A stretch of DNA of 35,746 bases from an uncultured Bacilli bacterium. Its GTDB lineage: Bacteria > Bacillota_I > Bacilli_A > RF39 > UBA660. A program made the position numbers and the translations under genes. Shown piece after piece: positions 16,294 to 25,219 of this stretch. Every line of letters begins with the position of its first letter. Within the stretch, counting starts at the first letter, position 1. Below the pieces are notes generated by a model that did not search any database, was not told the DNA's origin, and was given only the letters and a program-made list of their open reading frames with translations. The stretch spans positions 1 to 35,746 of the forward strand of contig CANRLI010000005.1 in assembly GCA_947631475.1 (NCBI GenBank), given 5' to 3'.

Positions 16294-17641
16294 ATATTCC
16301 CAAAATTAATGTGGCTACTTTAAAATAAATAAGTAAGGAACATGCATCTACTAACGTTGTAATAAAAGGACTAGCCATTACAGCCGGATCAAAACCAATT
16401 TTTTTGGCTAACATTGGTAAAGTGCAACCGATTAATTTAGCAATTATAACAGTTAGGAACAAAGTAATACATACACAAATTGCTACCATTATCCTTACCT
16501 TATCAATTAGTATTATCTTTATAAAATTACAGATTCCTAAAGTAATTGCACATAAAATAGCAACTCCAGCTTCTTTTAAAATTACTTTAAAAATATCTTT
16601 AAACTCAATATCATTTAGCGATAAGGCCCTTATGATACTAACACTAGCTTGCCCTCCAGCATTTCCACCAGTATCCATTAACATTGGTATAAAAGCTGTT
16701 AAAATAGCACAAGTTGCTAGCTGACTTTCAAAACCTTGAATTATTTTACCAGTAAAAGTAGCAGATATCATTAAAAGTAAAAGCCAAGGTATGCGGGCTT
16801 TAAAAGTTTCCCAAATTGTTGTCTTATCATAAGCTTTTTCAGTTGGGACAATGGCCGCCATTTTTTCTATGTCTTCAGTTGCTTCTTCTTCCATAATATC
16901 TACAACATCATCAATTGTAATAATACCTACTAATCTCTCTTCCGAATCAACAACTGGCAAAGTACTATAATCATAATCTTGGAATATTTTAACAACTTCT
17001 TCTTGATCCATTAATGTCATAATTTTGTGCTCACACTTTTCCATAACATCATCAATTAAAGTTTCAGGATCATTTATTAATAAAGATTTAATAGAAACCC
17101 TACCTAAAAGTATTCTTTTTTCATCAGTTACGAAACACGAATCATACGATACAAAATCTTCAGCTTGTTTTCTTATCCGCGCAATGGATTCTTTAATAGT
17201 TAACCCCTTTTTTAAATGTATATATTCAATAGCCATTAAAGAACCCGCACTATTTTCTGGATACCTTAACAACTTATTAATGTCATTCCTTGTTTCTTTA
17301 TCAACATTACTTAAAAGGGAAGTAACAAGCATCGCTGGCATTTCATCAAACAAGTCAGCTGCATCATCCGTAAACATATTCTCAATTATCTCTTTTGTTT
17401 CCTTTTTAGATAAAGACGCAATTAAATTCCGTTGTGTTTCATCATCCAAATTAACAAAAACATCGACTGCTTGATCTTTTTTTAACAATCTAAATACCTT
17501 AATTAATTCTTCACTAGGTAATTCATTAATAATAGAAGCTATATCATATTCATTCATTTCTGATAAAATATTTTTAACTTTTGCATATTTCTTTTCTTCT
17601 AAAAAAATTTTTAATTCATTATCTAAATTATCTTTTTCCAT
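16292..17641 (-). CDS. mgtE: Magnesium transporter MgtE
   Basis: The 449-aa protein has the full MgtE layout: an N-terminal helical superhelix with LFDEMPAMLVTSLL, two CBS domains (about 130-255, including STLPVVDSEERLVGIITIDDVVDIM) and five membrane helices with MDTGGNAGGQASVSIIRAL and DACSLLIYF in the last helix, whose Asp lines the pore. MgtE is a Mg2+ channel closed by Mg2+ binding to the cytoplasmic N and CBS domains. The start ATG has AAAGGAG upstream. A TATAAT on the minus strand at 17669-17674 gives a leader too short for an M-box riboswitch, so control is presumably at the protein level. Confidence 0.96.
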   Translation of the reverse strand: MEKDNLDNELKIFLEEKKYAKVKNILSEMNEYDIASIINELPSEELIKVFRLLKKDQAVDVFVNLDDETQRNLIASLSKKETKEIIENMFTDDAADLFDEMPAMLVTSLLSNVDKETRNDINKLLRYPENSAGSLMAIEYIHLKKGLTIKESIARIRKQAEDFVSYDSCFVTDEKRILLGRVSIKSLLINDPETLIDDVMEKCEHKIMTLMDQEEVVKIFQDYDYSTLPVVDSEERLVGIITIDDVVDIMEEEATEDIEKMAAIVPTEKAYDKTTIWETFKARIPWLLLLMISATFTGKIIQGFESQLATCAILTAFIPMLMDTGGNAGGQASVSIIRALSLNDIEFKDIFKVILKEAGVAILCAITLGICNFIKIILIDKVRIMVAICVCITLFLTVIIAKLIGCTLPMLAKKIGFDPAVMASPFITTLVDACSLLIYFKVATLILGI

Positions 17642-17767
17642 TATCCCAGCTCCTTTTTCTCTTCTTTAATTATACACAAAATACTCCTAGATAAAAATCT
17701 TTAAATTATCAAAAGCAACCAAAAGTTAATTGACTTATAAAAATTAATGTTATATGATTTTACTTGA

Positions 17768-17776
17768 TGTTATAAA
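17768..17776 (+). promoter_or_regulatory. Extended -10 promoter for the PIG-L/YfhO operon
   Basis: TG-T-TATAAA at 17768-17776, giving a leader of about 10 nt before ATG 17793. A second possibility is TTGACT (17730-17735) with TG-T-TATATG ending at 17756, whose spacer is short. Confidence 0.45.
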
Positions 17777-17792
17777 AAAAGAAGGTTAGCAA

Positions 17793-18518
17793 ATGAAAAA
17801 ATTCTTTAAAAATTACCTAATTTATATTATGGCTATTCTAGTTCTTTTAGTCTTTATTACGACATCTATTTTTCTATATTATCATCATCTTTATAAAATA
17901 GATAAAGATTTTTCTAAAATAGATTTAACTAATATTAATAAATTAATGATTGTCGCTCATCCTGATGATGAATTGTTATGGGGTGGGGCACATTTAATCA
18001 AAGATGATTATTTAGTTGTTTGTATAACCTGTGGAACACGAAAAGATCGAGTTAAAGAATTTGTTAATGTTATGAATGAAACTCATGATAAATATATTAT
18101 GCTAGGTTATCCTGATAAAACAAATGGTGCTCGCGATAATTGGGATACGGTTAGAGCTGATATTATTAAAGATATAACAGCTATCTTAGCTTTAAAAGAT
18201 TGGGAACTAATAGTTACCCATAACCCTGATGGCGAATATGGTCATATTCACCATCAAATGACCAGCAGTATTACTACCGATTTAGTTTCTAATAAAGAAA
18301 TTCTTCATTATTTTGGCATCTATCATAGTAAAAAAAATTTACCAAAGTATATCGAAGAAATGGTCCCAATTGACGATGCTCTTTTAAAAGAGAAAAAAAG
18401 AATAATCGGTTTATATATTACTCAGGCATTCATTCAAACATCTTTTGATCATATGAATGCTTATGAAGAATGGTTAACATTTAATGAATGGAGTGAATTA
18501 CATGAAGAAACTAACTAA
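17793..18518 (+). CDS. PIG-L family de-N-acetylase, membrane-anchored
   Basis: After an N-terminal membrane anchor (about 10-31), the 241-aa protein carries the zinc-binding AHPDDE (His56, Asp58, Asp59) and the distal GHIHH (His151, His154), with HNPDGEYGH just before it. PIG-L enzymes remove N-acetyl groups from GlcNAc-containing lipids or small thiol precursors. With a hydrophobic anchor and overlap by 17 bases with a YfhO-type glycosyltransferase gene, the likely substrate is a GlcNAc-modified cell-surface glycolipid or polymer; this is inference. The start has GAAGG upstream. Confidence 0.85.
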   Translation: MKKFFKNYLIYIMAILVLLVFITTSIFLYYHHLYKIDKDFSKIDLTNINKLMIVAHPDDELLWGGAHLIKDDYLVVCITCGTRKDRVKEFVNVMNETHDKYIMLGYPDKTNGARDNWDTVRADIIKDITAILALKDWELIVTHNPDGEYGHIHHQMTSSITTDLVSNKEILHYFGIYHSKKNLPKYIEEMVPIDDALLKEKKRIIGLYITQAFIQTSFDHMNAYEEWLTFNEWSELHEETN

Positions 18519-21012
18519 AAAAGATCTTATTTATATATGGCTTATTACTTTAATATTTTTAGGCTTAATATATCTTTTGACTAAGACCACTTACCTTTAT
18601 GGTTCAGTTCTTGATTGGTATGCTCAACATATTTCCATCCCTGAATACTTTCGTACTCTTTTTTATGATACACATGATTTATTACCTGATTTTGCCTTTA
18701 ATATTGGTAATGGTCAAAACATTTATAACTTTTCTTATTATGGCTTATTAAGTCCTATCATTCTTATTTCATATTTGTTTCCTCATGTTTCTATGACTAC
18801 CTACTTAATAAGTGCAACCATTATAACTGTTGTACTTAGTACTATTTTATTATATATCTTCTTAAAAAATAAAAATTTTAGTAGTGAAACATGCTTACTA
18901 TCTTGTATAATTTTCATTTTATCTTCCCCAATTTCTCTCCATTCACATCGTCATATTATGTTTATTATTTATATGCCTTTTCTAATTCTTGGTTTATTTG
19001 GTGTTGACAAAATTATTAATCATCGAAAGAGTTGGCTTTTAATATTATCTACATTTTTAATGATAATGACTAATTATTACTTTAGTGTTGGTGGGATAGT
19101 TTGTTTACTTTTATATGCATTATATCGTTACTTAAACACCACTCCTCAAGTAAATTTAAAATCAATGTTTAAAACCTTTTGGCCTATTTTATATTCTATT
19201 TTAATAGCTATTTTATGCTCAGCAGTTATCATTGTCCCAACTCTTGCTACCTTACTTAACAATCGTGCTTCTTCTAATATTACAATTAACTTAAAAGATT
19301 TATTAATCCCTAAACTAAATTTAAATATTCTGCTTTTTGATTCATATGGTTTAGGTTTAAATATTTTAATAGTCCCAGCTCTTTTAAACTTACTAACTAA
19401 AGATAAAAATCACAAAATATTTGGGACAATTTTAATTCTATGTGTTATCTTTAATCTCTTTAATTATTTATTAAATGGTACTATGTATATAGATGCTAAA
19501 TCCCTAATCCCATTATTACCTCTTTATATTTTAACAATAGCTGAATTAATCGATGATATTTTCAATAAAAAAATTAAATATCTTCCTTTAACCTGTTTAT
19601 TAATAATCATTTCCCTTCTTGCTTTAATAACTAAAGATAGTCTAAATAAATATTTTCCAGCTCTGCTTATTACTATAATCTTTTATGCTCTTTATCATAA
19701 ATTTAATAAAAAAATATTATTTGTATTACCTTTAATTTTATTAACATGCACTAGTTCTTATCTTATCAATAAAGGTGATAATTTAGAATTAAAATATACA
19801 ACTAGAAATAATGAAAAAGTTGTAAAAAACTTAGTTAATGGAATCACTGCTCAAGATCAAGAATCTCTTTATCGTACAGCCATTAATTATAACCGTACAG
19901 AGTATCCAAATAAAATATTTAATAACATTAATTACTACAACTCCAATATTTATTCATCTATATCTAATCAAACTTATAATAAGTTTTATTATGATCTTGC
20001 CATGAATAATATTCCATCTCGTAACCGTGCCTTAACTGTTACTTCTCCCAATATAATGTATTTACTATTTAGTAATAATAAATACTATATATCAAATGAT
20101 AGTGGTCTTTTCGGCTACGACTTACAGACAACTAATGAAGGTATTAATGTCTATAAAACGGCTAATGCTTTACCAATCGCTTACGCATCTTCTAATATAA
20201 TGAGTTATGAAGATTTTAACAATCTAAATGATATCGTTAAACAAGAAGCTTTGTTAAATGTTATCGTTGCCAATACCAAAACAAATAGTCAATATAAATC
20301 TCATATTAAACAAATGAATTTAGATTTAGATAAATTATTTACTAATGAAAATATTACTAAGAAGCAAGATGGTTCACATATTATCAATGTTAAAGATACT
20401 TTAAAACTTACTTATAGTTTACCTACAGAATATCAAAATAAAATTTTATTTATTCGTTTTAAAATGAAGAGGGTAGATTCTCATCAAGATTTAGCAATCA
20501 CCATTAATTCAGTTAAAAATAAATTAACTAATAGTAAGTGGAAATATTATAATGATAATACTATCTTTGACTATGTTTTAGCTTTTAATGATCAAGATAA
20601 ATTAACTATTTCCTTTAGTGAAGGGGAGTATAACATCGGAGATTTTGAAACTTATTATTTAGATTATAACTATTTAACCAACTTAAATGATAATATTAGC
20701 CCATTTATTATTGATCTAGCTAAAACTAAGGGTGATTTTATTGAAGGTGATATCCAAGTAAAAGACGACGGCTATTTTATTGCTACTATTCCATATGATA
20801 AAGGCTTTAATATAAAAGTAGATGATAACCAAGTAGATTATGAAAAAGTTGATGATGCTTTTATTGGTATGCCTATTGCAAAAGGTTCACATCATCTTAA
20901 GATAGAATATAAATCTCCTGGTAAAACCTTAGCTATTTATTTATCATTATTCGGTTTATTATTATTTATAATTAGTATTTTCTTTGAACATAAAAAATTT
21001 AATAAAGAATAG
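18502..21012 (+). CDS. YfhO-family GT-C-like membrane protein
   Basis: The 836-aa protein has about a dozen membrane helices. The first extracellular loop has the YfhO hallmark DFAFNIGNGQNIYNFSYYGLLSP, interrupted here only by spelling of the family variants. A large soluble domain follows (about 440-810), with beta-rich segments such as DLAITINSVKNKL, then one terminal helix. YfhO proteins add sugars to lipoteichoic acid or other surface polymers from lipid-linked donors. ATG 18502 is preferred over 18484 because GGAGTGA is 5 nt upstream. Overlap with the PIG-L gene suggests the two act on one polymer. Confidence 0.82.
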   Translation: MKKLTKKDLIYIWLITLIFLGLIYLLTKTTYLYGSVLDWYAQHISIPEYFRTLFYDTHDLLPDFAFNIGNGQNIYNFSYYGLLSPIILISYLFPHVSMTTYLISATIITVVLSTILLYIFLKNKNFSSETCLLSCIIFILSSPISLHSHRHIMFIIYMPFLILGLFGVDKIINHRKSWLLILSTFLMIMTNYYFSVGGIVCLLLYALYRYLNTTPQVNLKSMFKTFWPILYSILIAILCSAVIIVPTLATLLNNRASSNITINLKDLLIPKLNLNILLFDSYGLGLNILIVPALLNLLTKDKNHKIFGTILILCVIFNLFNYLLNGTMYIDAKSLIPLLPLYILTIAELIDDIFNKKIKYLPLTCLLIIISLLALITKDSLNKYFPALLITIIFYALYHKFNKKILFVLPLILLTCTSSYLINKGDNLELKYTTRNNEKVVKNLVNGITAQDQESLYRTAINYNRTEYPNKIFNNINYYNSNIYSSISNQTYNKFYYDLAMNNIPSRNRALTVTSPNIMYLLFSNNKYYISNDSGLFGYDLQTTNEGINVYKTANALPIAYASSNIMSYEDFNNLNDIVKQEALLNVIVANTKTNSQYKSHIKQMNLDLDKLFTNENITKKQDGSHIINVKDTLKLTYSLPTEYQNKILFIRFKMKRVDSHQDLAITINSVKNKLTNSKWKYYNDNTIFDYVLAFNDQDKLTISFSEGEYNIGDFETYYLDYNYLTNLNDNISPFIIDLAKTKGDFIEGDIQVKDDGYFIATIPYDKGFNIKVDDNQVDYEKVDDAFIGMPIAKGSHHLKIEYKSPGKTLAIYLSLFGLLLFIISIFFEHKKFNKE

Positions 21013-21033
21013 GTCAACTATTCTTTATTTTAC
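21001..21033 (+). terminator. Terminator after YfhO-like gene
   Basis: 12-bp stem AATAAAGAATAG / CTATTCTTTATT with a 5-nt loop GTCAA, then T residues. The left arm contains the end of the coding sequence and the stop. Confidence 0.8.
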
Positions 21034-21108
21034 GTCAACACATTAACAATACATATACATAGATTTACATTATATGTCATAATAATAATGTATGAATATG
21101 GTGGTAAA

Positions 21109-21900
21109 ATGAATAAATATGATATTGTGTTTATGGATATTGATAATCTCAATTATTTAAATATATCTAGTTATACTAAACAAGTTATTCAAAAACTTAA
21201 AAGACAAGGGATTAAAGTAGTTTTAAGTACTAGTAATAGTGCTAGTTATGCTTTAGCTCAAAGCCAAGCAGCTAACTTAAGTGAATATGTAATTTGTGCT
21301 AATGGAGCTGAAGTCTATAATTATCGCCTAAAAAAAGCTCTTTATTCCAAACCAATCGCAAAGGACACGCTTAAAGGTATTTATGAATATTGTCAAAGTC
21401 ATAATCTTATCCTTTTGTTGTATTCTTTTAAAAACCAGTTTAGTAATTTAGCAGATTATTCTTATAATGGTGATCATTTTACTTACTTTACAGATATTAA
21501 TCATCTTTTAACTAACTATCAAATAAATGAGATAGTCATTATCAGTTCTAATTATAATCGTATGTTAGCTTTACCTAATCTCTTTAAAGCTAAGTTCCCG
21601 GCAGTATCATTTTATAACTTGTCTCCAACTTTAATTAGTCCTTCATCATCTAATAAAGAATATGCCTATAAAATAGTAGCAACTCAAACCACTAAAAATA
21701 CAGGCATAATTAAATTATTAGATTATCTTAATATTGCTAGTGAGCGAGTTGTCATTATTGGTAATCACTCATCATCTTTAGCAAGTACCAATCTTTTAGG
21801 TATCACGACAGCTTTTATAGATAACTATAATGATTTAAAAGATACATCTTATGAAGATAATCTAGTCAAAATCTTAGAACAATTATGTTTAAATAAATAA
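21109..21900 (+). CDS. HAD-like (Cof-type) protein with degenerate active site
   Basis: The 263-aa fold follows the Cof/HAD-IIB pattern: strand with MDIDNLN (Asp10, Asp12), VVLSTSNS (motif II), CANGAEVYN, a cap domain in the middle, Lys196 in TTKNTG, and VVIIGNHSSS near residue 215. Active Cof phosphatases read DxDGTLL and GDxxND. Here the Gly-Thr after the second Asp is gone and the metal-binding GDxxND is GNHSSS, so catalysis is doubtful. ATG 21109 is chosen over 21088 because GGTGGT lies 3 nt upstream. CATAAT with TG upstream (21075-21083) may be its -10. The HdeD-like gene follows after 13 nt. Confidence 0.75.
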   Translation: MNKYDIVFMDIDNLNYLNISSYTKQVIQKLKRQGIKVVLSTSNSASYALAQSQAANLSEYVICANGAEVYNYRLKKALYSKPIAKDTLKGIYEYCQSHNLILLLYSFKNQFSNLADYSYNGDHFTYFTDINHLLTNYQINEIVIISSNYNRMLALPNLFKAKFPAVSFYNLSPTLISPSSSNKEYAYKIVATQTTKNTGIIKLLDYLNIASERVVIIGNHSSSLASTNLLGITTAFIDNYNDLKDTSYEDNLVKILEQLCLNK

Positions 21901-21913
21901 AAAGGAGAATATT

Positions 21914-22441
21914 ATGAAACAAAAACAAAAAGTCGATATGGTTATTGCCTTGTGCCTAGTTTTTATTGGTGTTCTTTTATTAGTTTTACCAATTATGGGG
22001 ATTACAAACATTTATCATTTAATGATATTTATCTTTAGTTCTTATAGTCTTTTAAATCTTCTGCAATTTATTTTAACTAGAACTAGTAAAGATTATGAGA
22101 GTATATATAGTGCGATTATTTCTTTAGTTACTTTACTTATGTGTTTCATTTTTGATCCAACATCTCAAACACGTATTTTAGCTTTAATATTAATGACCTG
22201 GATATCTTTTATGTCTTTAGCCAAACTAAAAAAAATTGATTATTATCATGATCGTAATGATCGTATGTGGAAAATTCGTGTCTTTAACTTATCTTTTTTT
22301 CTCTTGACGGGAATTTTAACCAGTATCAATTTAGCTTATAGTAGTGATGTTCAAGTTTTAGTAATTGGCTTTTTTATGCTAATTCATGGTATTTTAGAAT
22401 TATTTGATCCTATCGTCAAAACTTTAATTGCGCACAGCTAA
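21914..22441 (+). CDS. HdeD/DUF308-like membrane protein
   Basis: The 175-aa protein has six hydrophobic segments arranged as repeated pairs with short polar turns (for example IGVLLLVLPIMGI, FFLLTGILTSIN, IGFFMLIHGILELFDP). The last pair with GxxxLxxGxxxL spacing is typical of the HdeD/DUF308 family, whose E. coli member is linked to acid resistance; most others are uncharacterised. AAAGGAG precedes the ATG. Spacing suggests co-transcription with the HAD-like gene. No function can be assigned. Confidence 0.6.
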   Translation: MKQKQKVDMVIALCLVFIGVLLLVLPIMGITNIYHLMIFIFSSYSLLNLLQFILTRTSKDYESIYSAIISLVTLLMCFIFDPTSQTRILALILMTWISFMSLAKLKKIDYYHDRNDRMWKIRVFNLSFFLLTGILTSINLAYSSDVQVLVIGFFMLIHGILELFDPIVKTLIAHS

Positions 22442-22459
22442 TATTTACTTATAAATTTA

Positions 22460-22468
22460 TGATATAAT
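22460..22468 (+). promoter_or_regulatory. Extended -10 promoter for the methyltransferase
   Basis: TG-A-TATAAT at 22460-22468. GGTGAT starts 7 nt after the hexamer (22475-22480), so the transcript probably begins with the ribosome binding site; leader about 10 nt. Confidence 0.6.
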
Positions 22469-22484
22469 AATTTTGGTGATATAA

Positions 22485-23354
22485 ATGAAATTAGTAACTG
22501 ATTTTTCTGAATATCAAATTCTTGATATGGCTAGTGGCATGAAACTAGAAAGCTGGAACGGTCGAAAATTATTAAGACCTGATCCTCAAATTATATGGAC
22601 TGTCAAATCAAATCCTTTAATTTGGAATGAAGTTGATGCCGTCTATAACCGTAGTTCTAAAGGTGGTGGCTCTTGGGACATTAAAAATAAGCATCTACCT
22701 GATAGTTGGTTAGTTCATTATCAAGATTTAACTTTTAAAATTAAATTAATGGGGTTTAAACACACCGGTTTATTTCCTGAGCAAGCATATAATTGGAATT
22801 TAATTCGTGAAAAAATTAAGCAAGCCAACCGACCTGTTAAAGTTTTAAATTTATTTGCTTATACTGGAGCTGCTTCTATCGCAGCACTAAGTGCTGGTGC
22901 CGAAGTTGTCCATGTTGATTCATCTCGTGGAATGGTTGATTGGGCTAAAGAAAATGTTAAAGTAAGTAATTTAGCTGATAAACCAATACGTTTTATCGTT
23001 GATGATGTAATTAAGTTTGTTAAACGCGAAATTCGTCGAGGGAATAAATATGACATAATTTTAATGGATCCACCATCATTTGGTAGGGGAGCCAATGGTG
23101 AAATCTGGGATATCGAAAAAGAACTATTTCCTTTAGTCGAACTATGTAGTCAATTACTTACGGAAGATCCTCTTTTATTTCTAATTAATTCATATACAAC
23201 AGGTTTATCTATGACTGTTTTAGAAAATATTTTAAATTTAACTGTTAATAAACAACATCCTGGAATAATAAGTAGTGATGAATTAGGTCTTCCGCTGTTA
23301 AATTCATCTTTAATCTTACCATGTGGTATCTATGCTCGTTGGGAAAAAAAATAA
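22485..23354 (+). CDS. RlmI-like class I SAM-dependent methyltransferase
   Basis: The 289-aa protein opens with DFSEYQILDMASGMKLESW and has the SAM-binding loop VLNLFAYTGAASIAAL, the acidic HVDSSRGMVDWAKEN and the catalytic-type DIILMDPPSFGRG. This order matches the RlmI/RlmK group of large-subunit rRNA methyltransferases, but without an N-terminal PUA domain. The usual second cysteine motif is not obvious, so the modification type is uncertain. It is a single-gene unit with its own promoter and terminator; GGTGAT is 4 nt before ATG. Confidence 0.82.
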   Translation: MKLVTDFSEYQILDMASGMKLESWNGRKLLRPDPQIIWTVKSNPLIWNEVDAVYNRSSKGGGSWDIKNKHLPDSWLVHYQDLTFKIKLMGFKHTGLFPEQAYNWNLIREKIKQANRPVKVLNLFAYTGAASIAALSAGAEVVHVDSSRGMVDWAKENVKVSNLADKPIRFIVDDVIKFVKREIRRGNKYDIILMDPPSFGRGANGEIWDIEKELFPLVELCSQLLTEDPLLFLINSYTTGLSMTVLENILNLTVNKQHPGIISSDELGLPLLNSSLILPCGIYARWEKK

Positions 23355-23366
23355 ACGAGCTTTTTT
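23334..23366 (+). terminator. Terminator overlapping the methyltransferase stop
   Basis: GCTCGTT (23334-23340, inside the coding sequence) pairs with AACGAGC (23354-23360), followed by TTTTTT. The TAA stop lies in the loop and right arm. Confidence 0.8.
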
Positions 23367-23380
23367 CTTGCTTTAAAATA

Positions 23381-23389
23381 TGTTAAAAT
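23381..23389 (+). promoter_or_regulatory. Extended -10 promoter for the PP2C operon
   Basis: TG-T-TAAAAT at 23381-23389. GGTGAT (23396-23401) begins 7 nt after the hexamer and ATG 3 nt after that. Confidence 0.5.
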
Positions 23390-23404
23390 TATCTTGGTGA
23401 TAAT

Positions 23405-24871
23405 ATGTCCAAAGTATCTGATATTGACTATGCCTTAACGGAAACATTAAAAGCTCATCCATATTTAATTAATCAAATTCCTTCTATTATCTATGAAAAT
23501 ACTTTAAATGGTGTTATCATTACGCAATTTACTCGCCAGAATCAAGCTCGCACACATATTCAAAATTTAACTTCTCAAGATTTTTTAGAATATATACTTA
23601 ACCAAGCTGTGATTATTTATAGTTCTAAGAATCACTTGATAGAATCTAGTCTTCTTAGCAATACCATGTTTAAACCTAATGCTGAAGTATATAATGATTC
23701 TTTATTCCCCGAATTTGATATTATAGAACAGGAAATGACCCTTATAACCAATCCCGAAATAAACGCTTTTTTATATTATAAAAGTAATCCCAATCATTTA
23801 TATTATTTAATTCATGCTATTAGCAAAACACTTTATAATCCAAAATGGTATTATGATGGTCAAGAATATACTTCCACCTTAGCATCCAAAGGCGAGCAAT
23901 TTCGCCATCAACTAAATGAAATAAGTCTTACTTATGCTCGTCCATACCTAGATAAAATAGCTCAAGATGCCTCCATTATAAAACCAATAGTTAGTATTTC
24001 TATTAACTATGAAAATATCAATCGTTGTCTAAGAGAAGTAATTAATGGTACCCAAATCCAATACGAACATAATTCATATAGATTAGATGGCACTCTTTTT
24101 GCTACTCAAGATATTGGCAAACGTAAACCTAACCAAGAAGATTCAGTTATTATAATGCTGCATCCTTCTAACAATCAATTTAAATTTTTAGCTGTAGCTG
24201 ATGGAGTAGGTGGCTTAGCGGATGGTGAAGCAGCTAGCAATTATATTATAAAAGAAATTAGTCAGTGGTTTATTACTATACCAGGTGATACCTACTATTT
24301 TCCAGATGGTTTATTAGAATCATTTGCTAAACAATTAGAACTTATTAATGAAAGTTTAATCTTGAAATATAACCAAAGAGTAGGGTCAACCTTTGTTGGA
24401 GCCATTGTTTGCCAAGATCAAACATTTATAATTAATATAGGTGATTCACGAGCTTATACACTTAAAGATAATCAACTTTCTTTAATTACTAGCGATGAGT
24501 CTTTAAGTTGGTATCATATGATTACTAATTTAAATAAGCCTATATTAAAAGATAAAGAAATCGATAACTTAAGATTTGCCAAAGATAATAATGTTCTAAT
24601 TAATTGTATGGGTAATCCCAAGATGAACATTAATCAAAAGATAATGATTCCTAATGATTCTTATGACCAACTTTTACTTTTTAGTGATGGTGTAACCGAT
24701 TTGTTATCTCAACATGATATTAAAATAATAGCTCAAAATACACCTCGTGAAGAAATTACGAGAGCGTTAGTCAATAAAGCTTTAACAACCGATGCCCAAA
24801 AAATAGGTCATACACCTATTTTAGCCGGTAAAGACAATGCTACTACTGCGTTATATGTGAGGAAAATATGA
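23405..24871 (+). CDS. PP2C-type protein phosphatase with unassigned N-terminal region
   Basis: The C-terminal half (about 228-488) is a PPM/PP2C serine/threonine phosphatase: metal and phosphate residues in KPNQED (241-246), ADGVGG (265-270), GSTFVGAIV, NIGDSRAYTL, LLLFSDGVTDLL and KDNATTAL. The N-terminal 220 residues are soluble, Asn/Tyr/Ile-rich, and match nothing I recognise. No PrkC-type kinase is adjacent, as would be usual. The ATGA overlap with the next gene indicates coupled translation. Substrates are unknown; the N-terminal region may be a targeting or sensing domain. Confidence 0.88.
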   Translation: MSKVSDIDYALTETLKAHPYLINQIPSIIYENTLNGVIITQFTRQNQARTHIQNLTSQDFLEYILNQAVIIYSSKNHLIESSLLSNTMFKPNAEVYNDSLFPEFDIIEQEMTLITNPEINAFLYYKSNPNHLYYLIHAISKTLYNPKWYYDGQEYTSTLASKGEQFRHQLNEISLTYARPYLDKIAQDASIIKPIVSISINYENINRCLREVINGTQIQYEHNSYRLDGTLFATQDIGKRKPNQEDSVIIMLHPSNNQFKFLAVADGVGGLADGEAASNYIIKEISQWFITIPGDTYYFPDGLLESFAKQLELINESLILKYNQRVGSTFVGAIVCQDQTFIINIGDSRAYTLKDNQLSLITSDESLSWYHMITNLNKPILKDKEIDNLRFAKDNNVLINCMGNPKMNINQKIMIPNDSYDQLLLFSDGVTDLLSQHDIKIIAQNTPREEITRALVNKALTTDAQKIGHTPILAGKDNATTALYVRKI

Positions 24872-25137
24872 ATAATAAAATAATAATTAAAAATGCTCAG
24901 GGTAAAGAGCAAACATATGATATCTTGTTTTCGTTTGAATCAGCTAATACTCATAAAAATTATATCGTTTATACAGACTTTACTAAAGAAAATAATATTA
25001 TAAAATGTTATGCTTCTATTTATGAAAATGGTCAAGTATCACCCATTGATACAGAAGCTGAAAACCAAATAGTTATTACTATGTTAAACACTATAACTGA
25101 ATCAACTAAAATAAAATATCGTCTTATGAACCAATAA
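24868..25137 (+). CDS. DUF1292 family protein
   Basis: The 89-aa protein reads as the DUF1292/YrzB family: DILFSFESANTHKNYIVYTD, then IIKCYASIYENGQVSPI and a helix. The family is widespread in Bacillota and unassigned. It starts within the ATGA overlap of the phosphatase stop. A hairpin ACCAA.../...TTGGT spans its stop but lacks a following T run, so transcription may continue towards eno. Confidence 0.8.
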   Translation: MNNKIIIKNAQGKEQTYDILFSFESANTHKNYIVYTDFTKENNIIKCYASIYENGQVSPIDTEAENQIVITMLNTITESTKIKYRLMNQ

Positions 25138-25161
25138 AAAATATCTTTTTTACTTGGTCTT

Positions 25162-25170
25162 TGATATAAT
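25162..25170 (+). promoter_or_regulatory. Extended -10 promoter for eno
   Basis: TG-A-TATAAT at 25162-25170; no convincing -35. Leader about 43 nt with AAAGGAG before ATG 25220. Confidence 0.55.
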
Positions 25171-25219
25171 GACTATAGAACTATTAAAGATAATTTATAG
25201 TTAATAAAGGAGAAAAAAT

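Noticed and set aside
17025-17474. 149-aa plus-strand frame inside mgtE.
   Set aside because: Lies antisense to a clearly conserved MgtE sequence, with no ribosome binding site or recognisable domain.
17642-17792. M-box (magnesium) riboswitch upstream of mgtE.
   Set aside because: The interval to the divergent gene is 151 nt and the likely -10 lies about 28 nt from the start, leaving no room.
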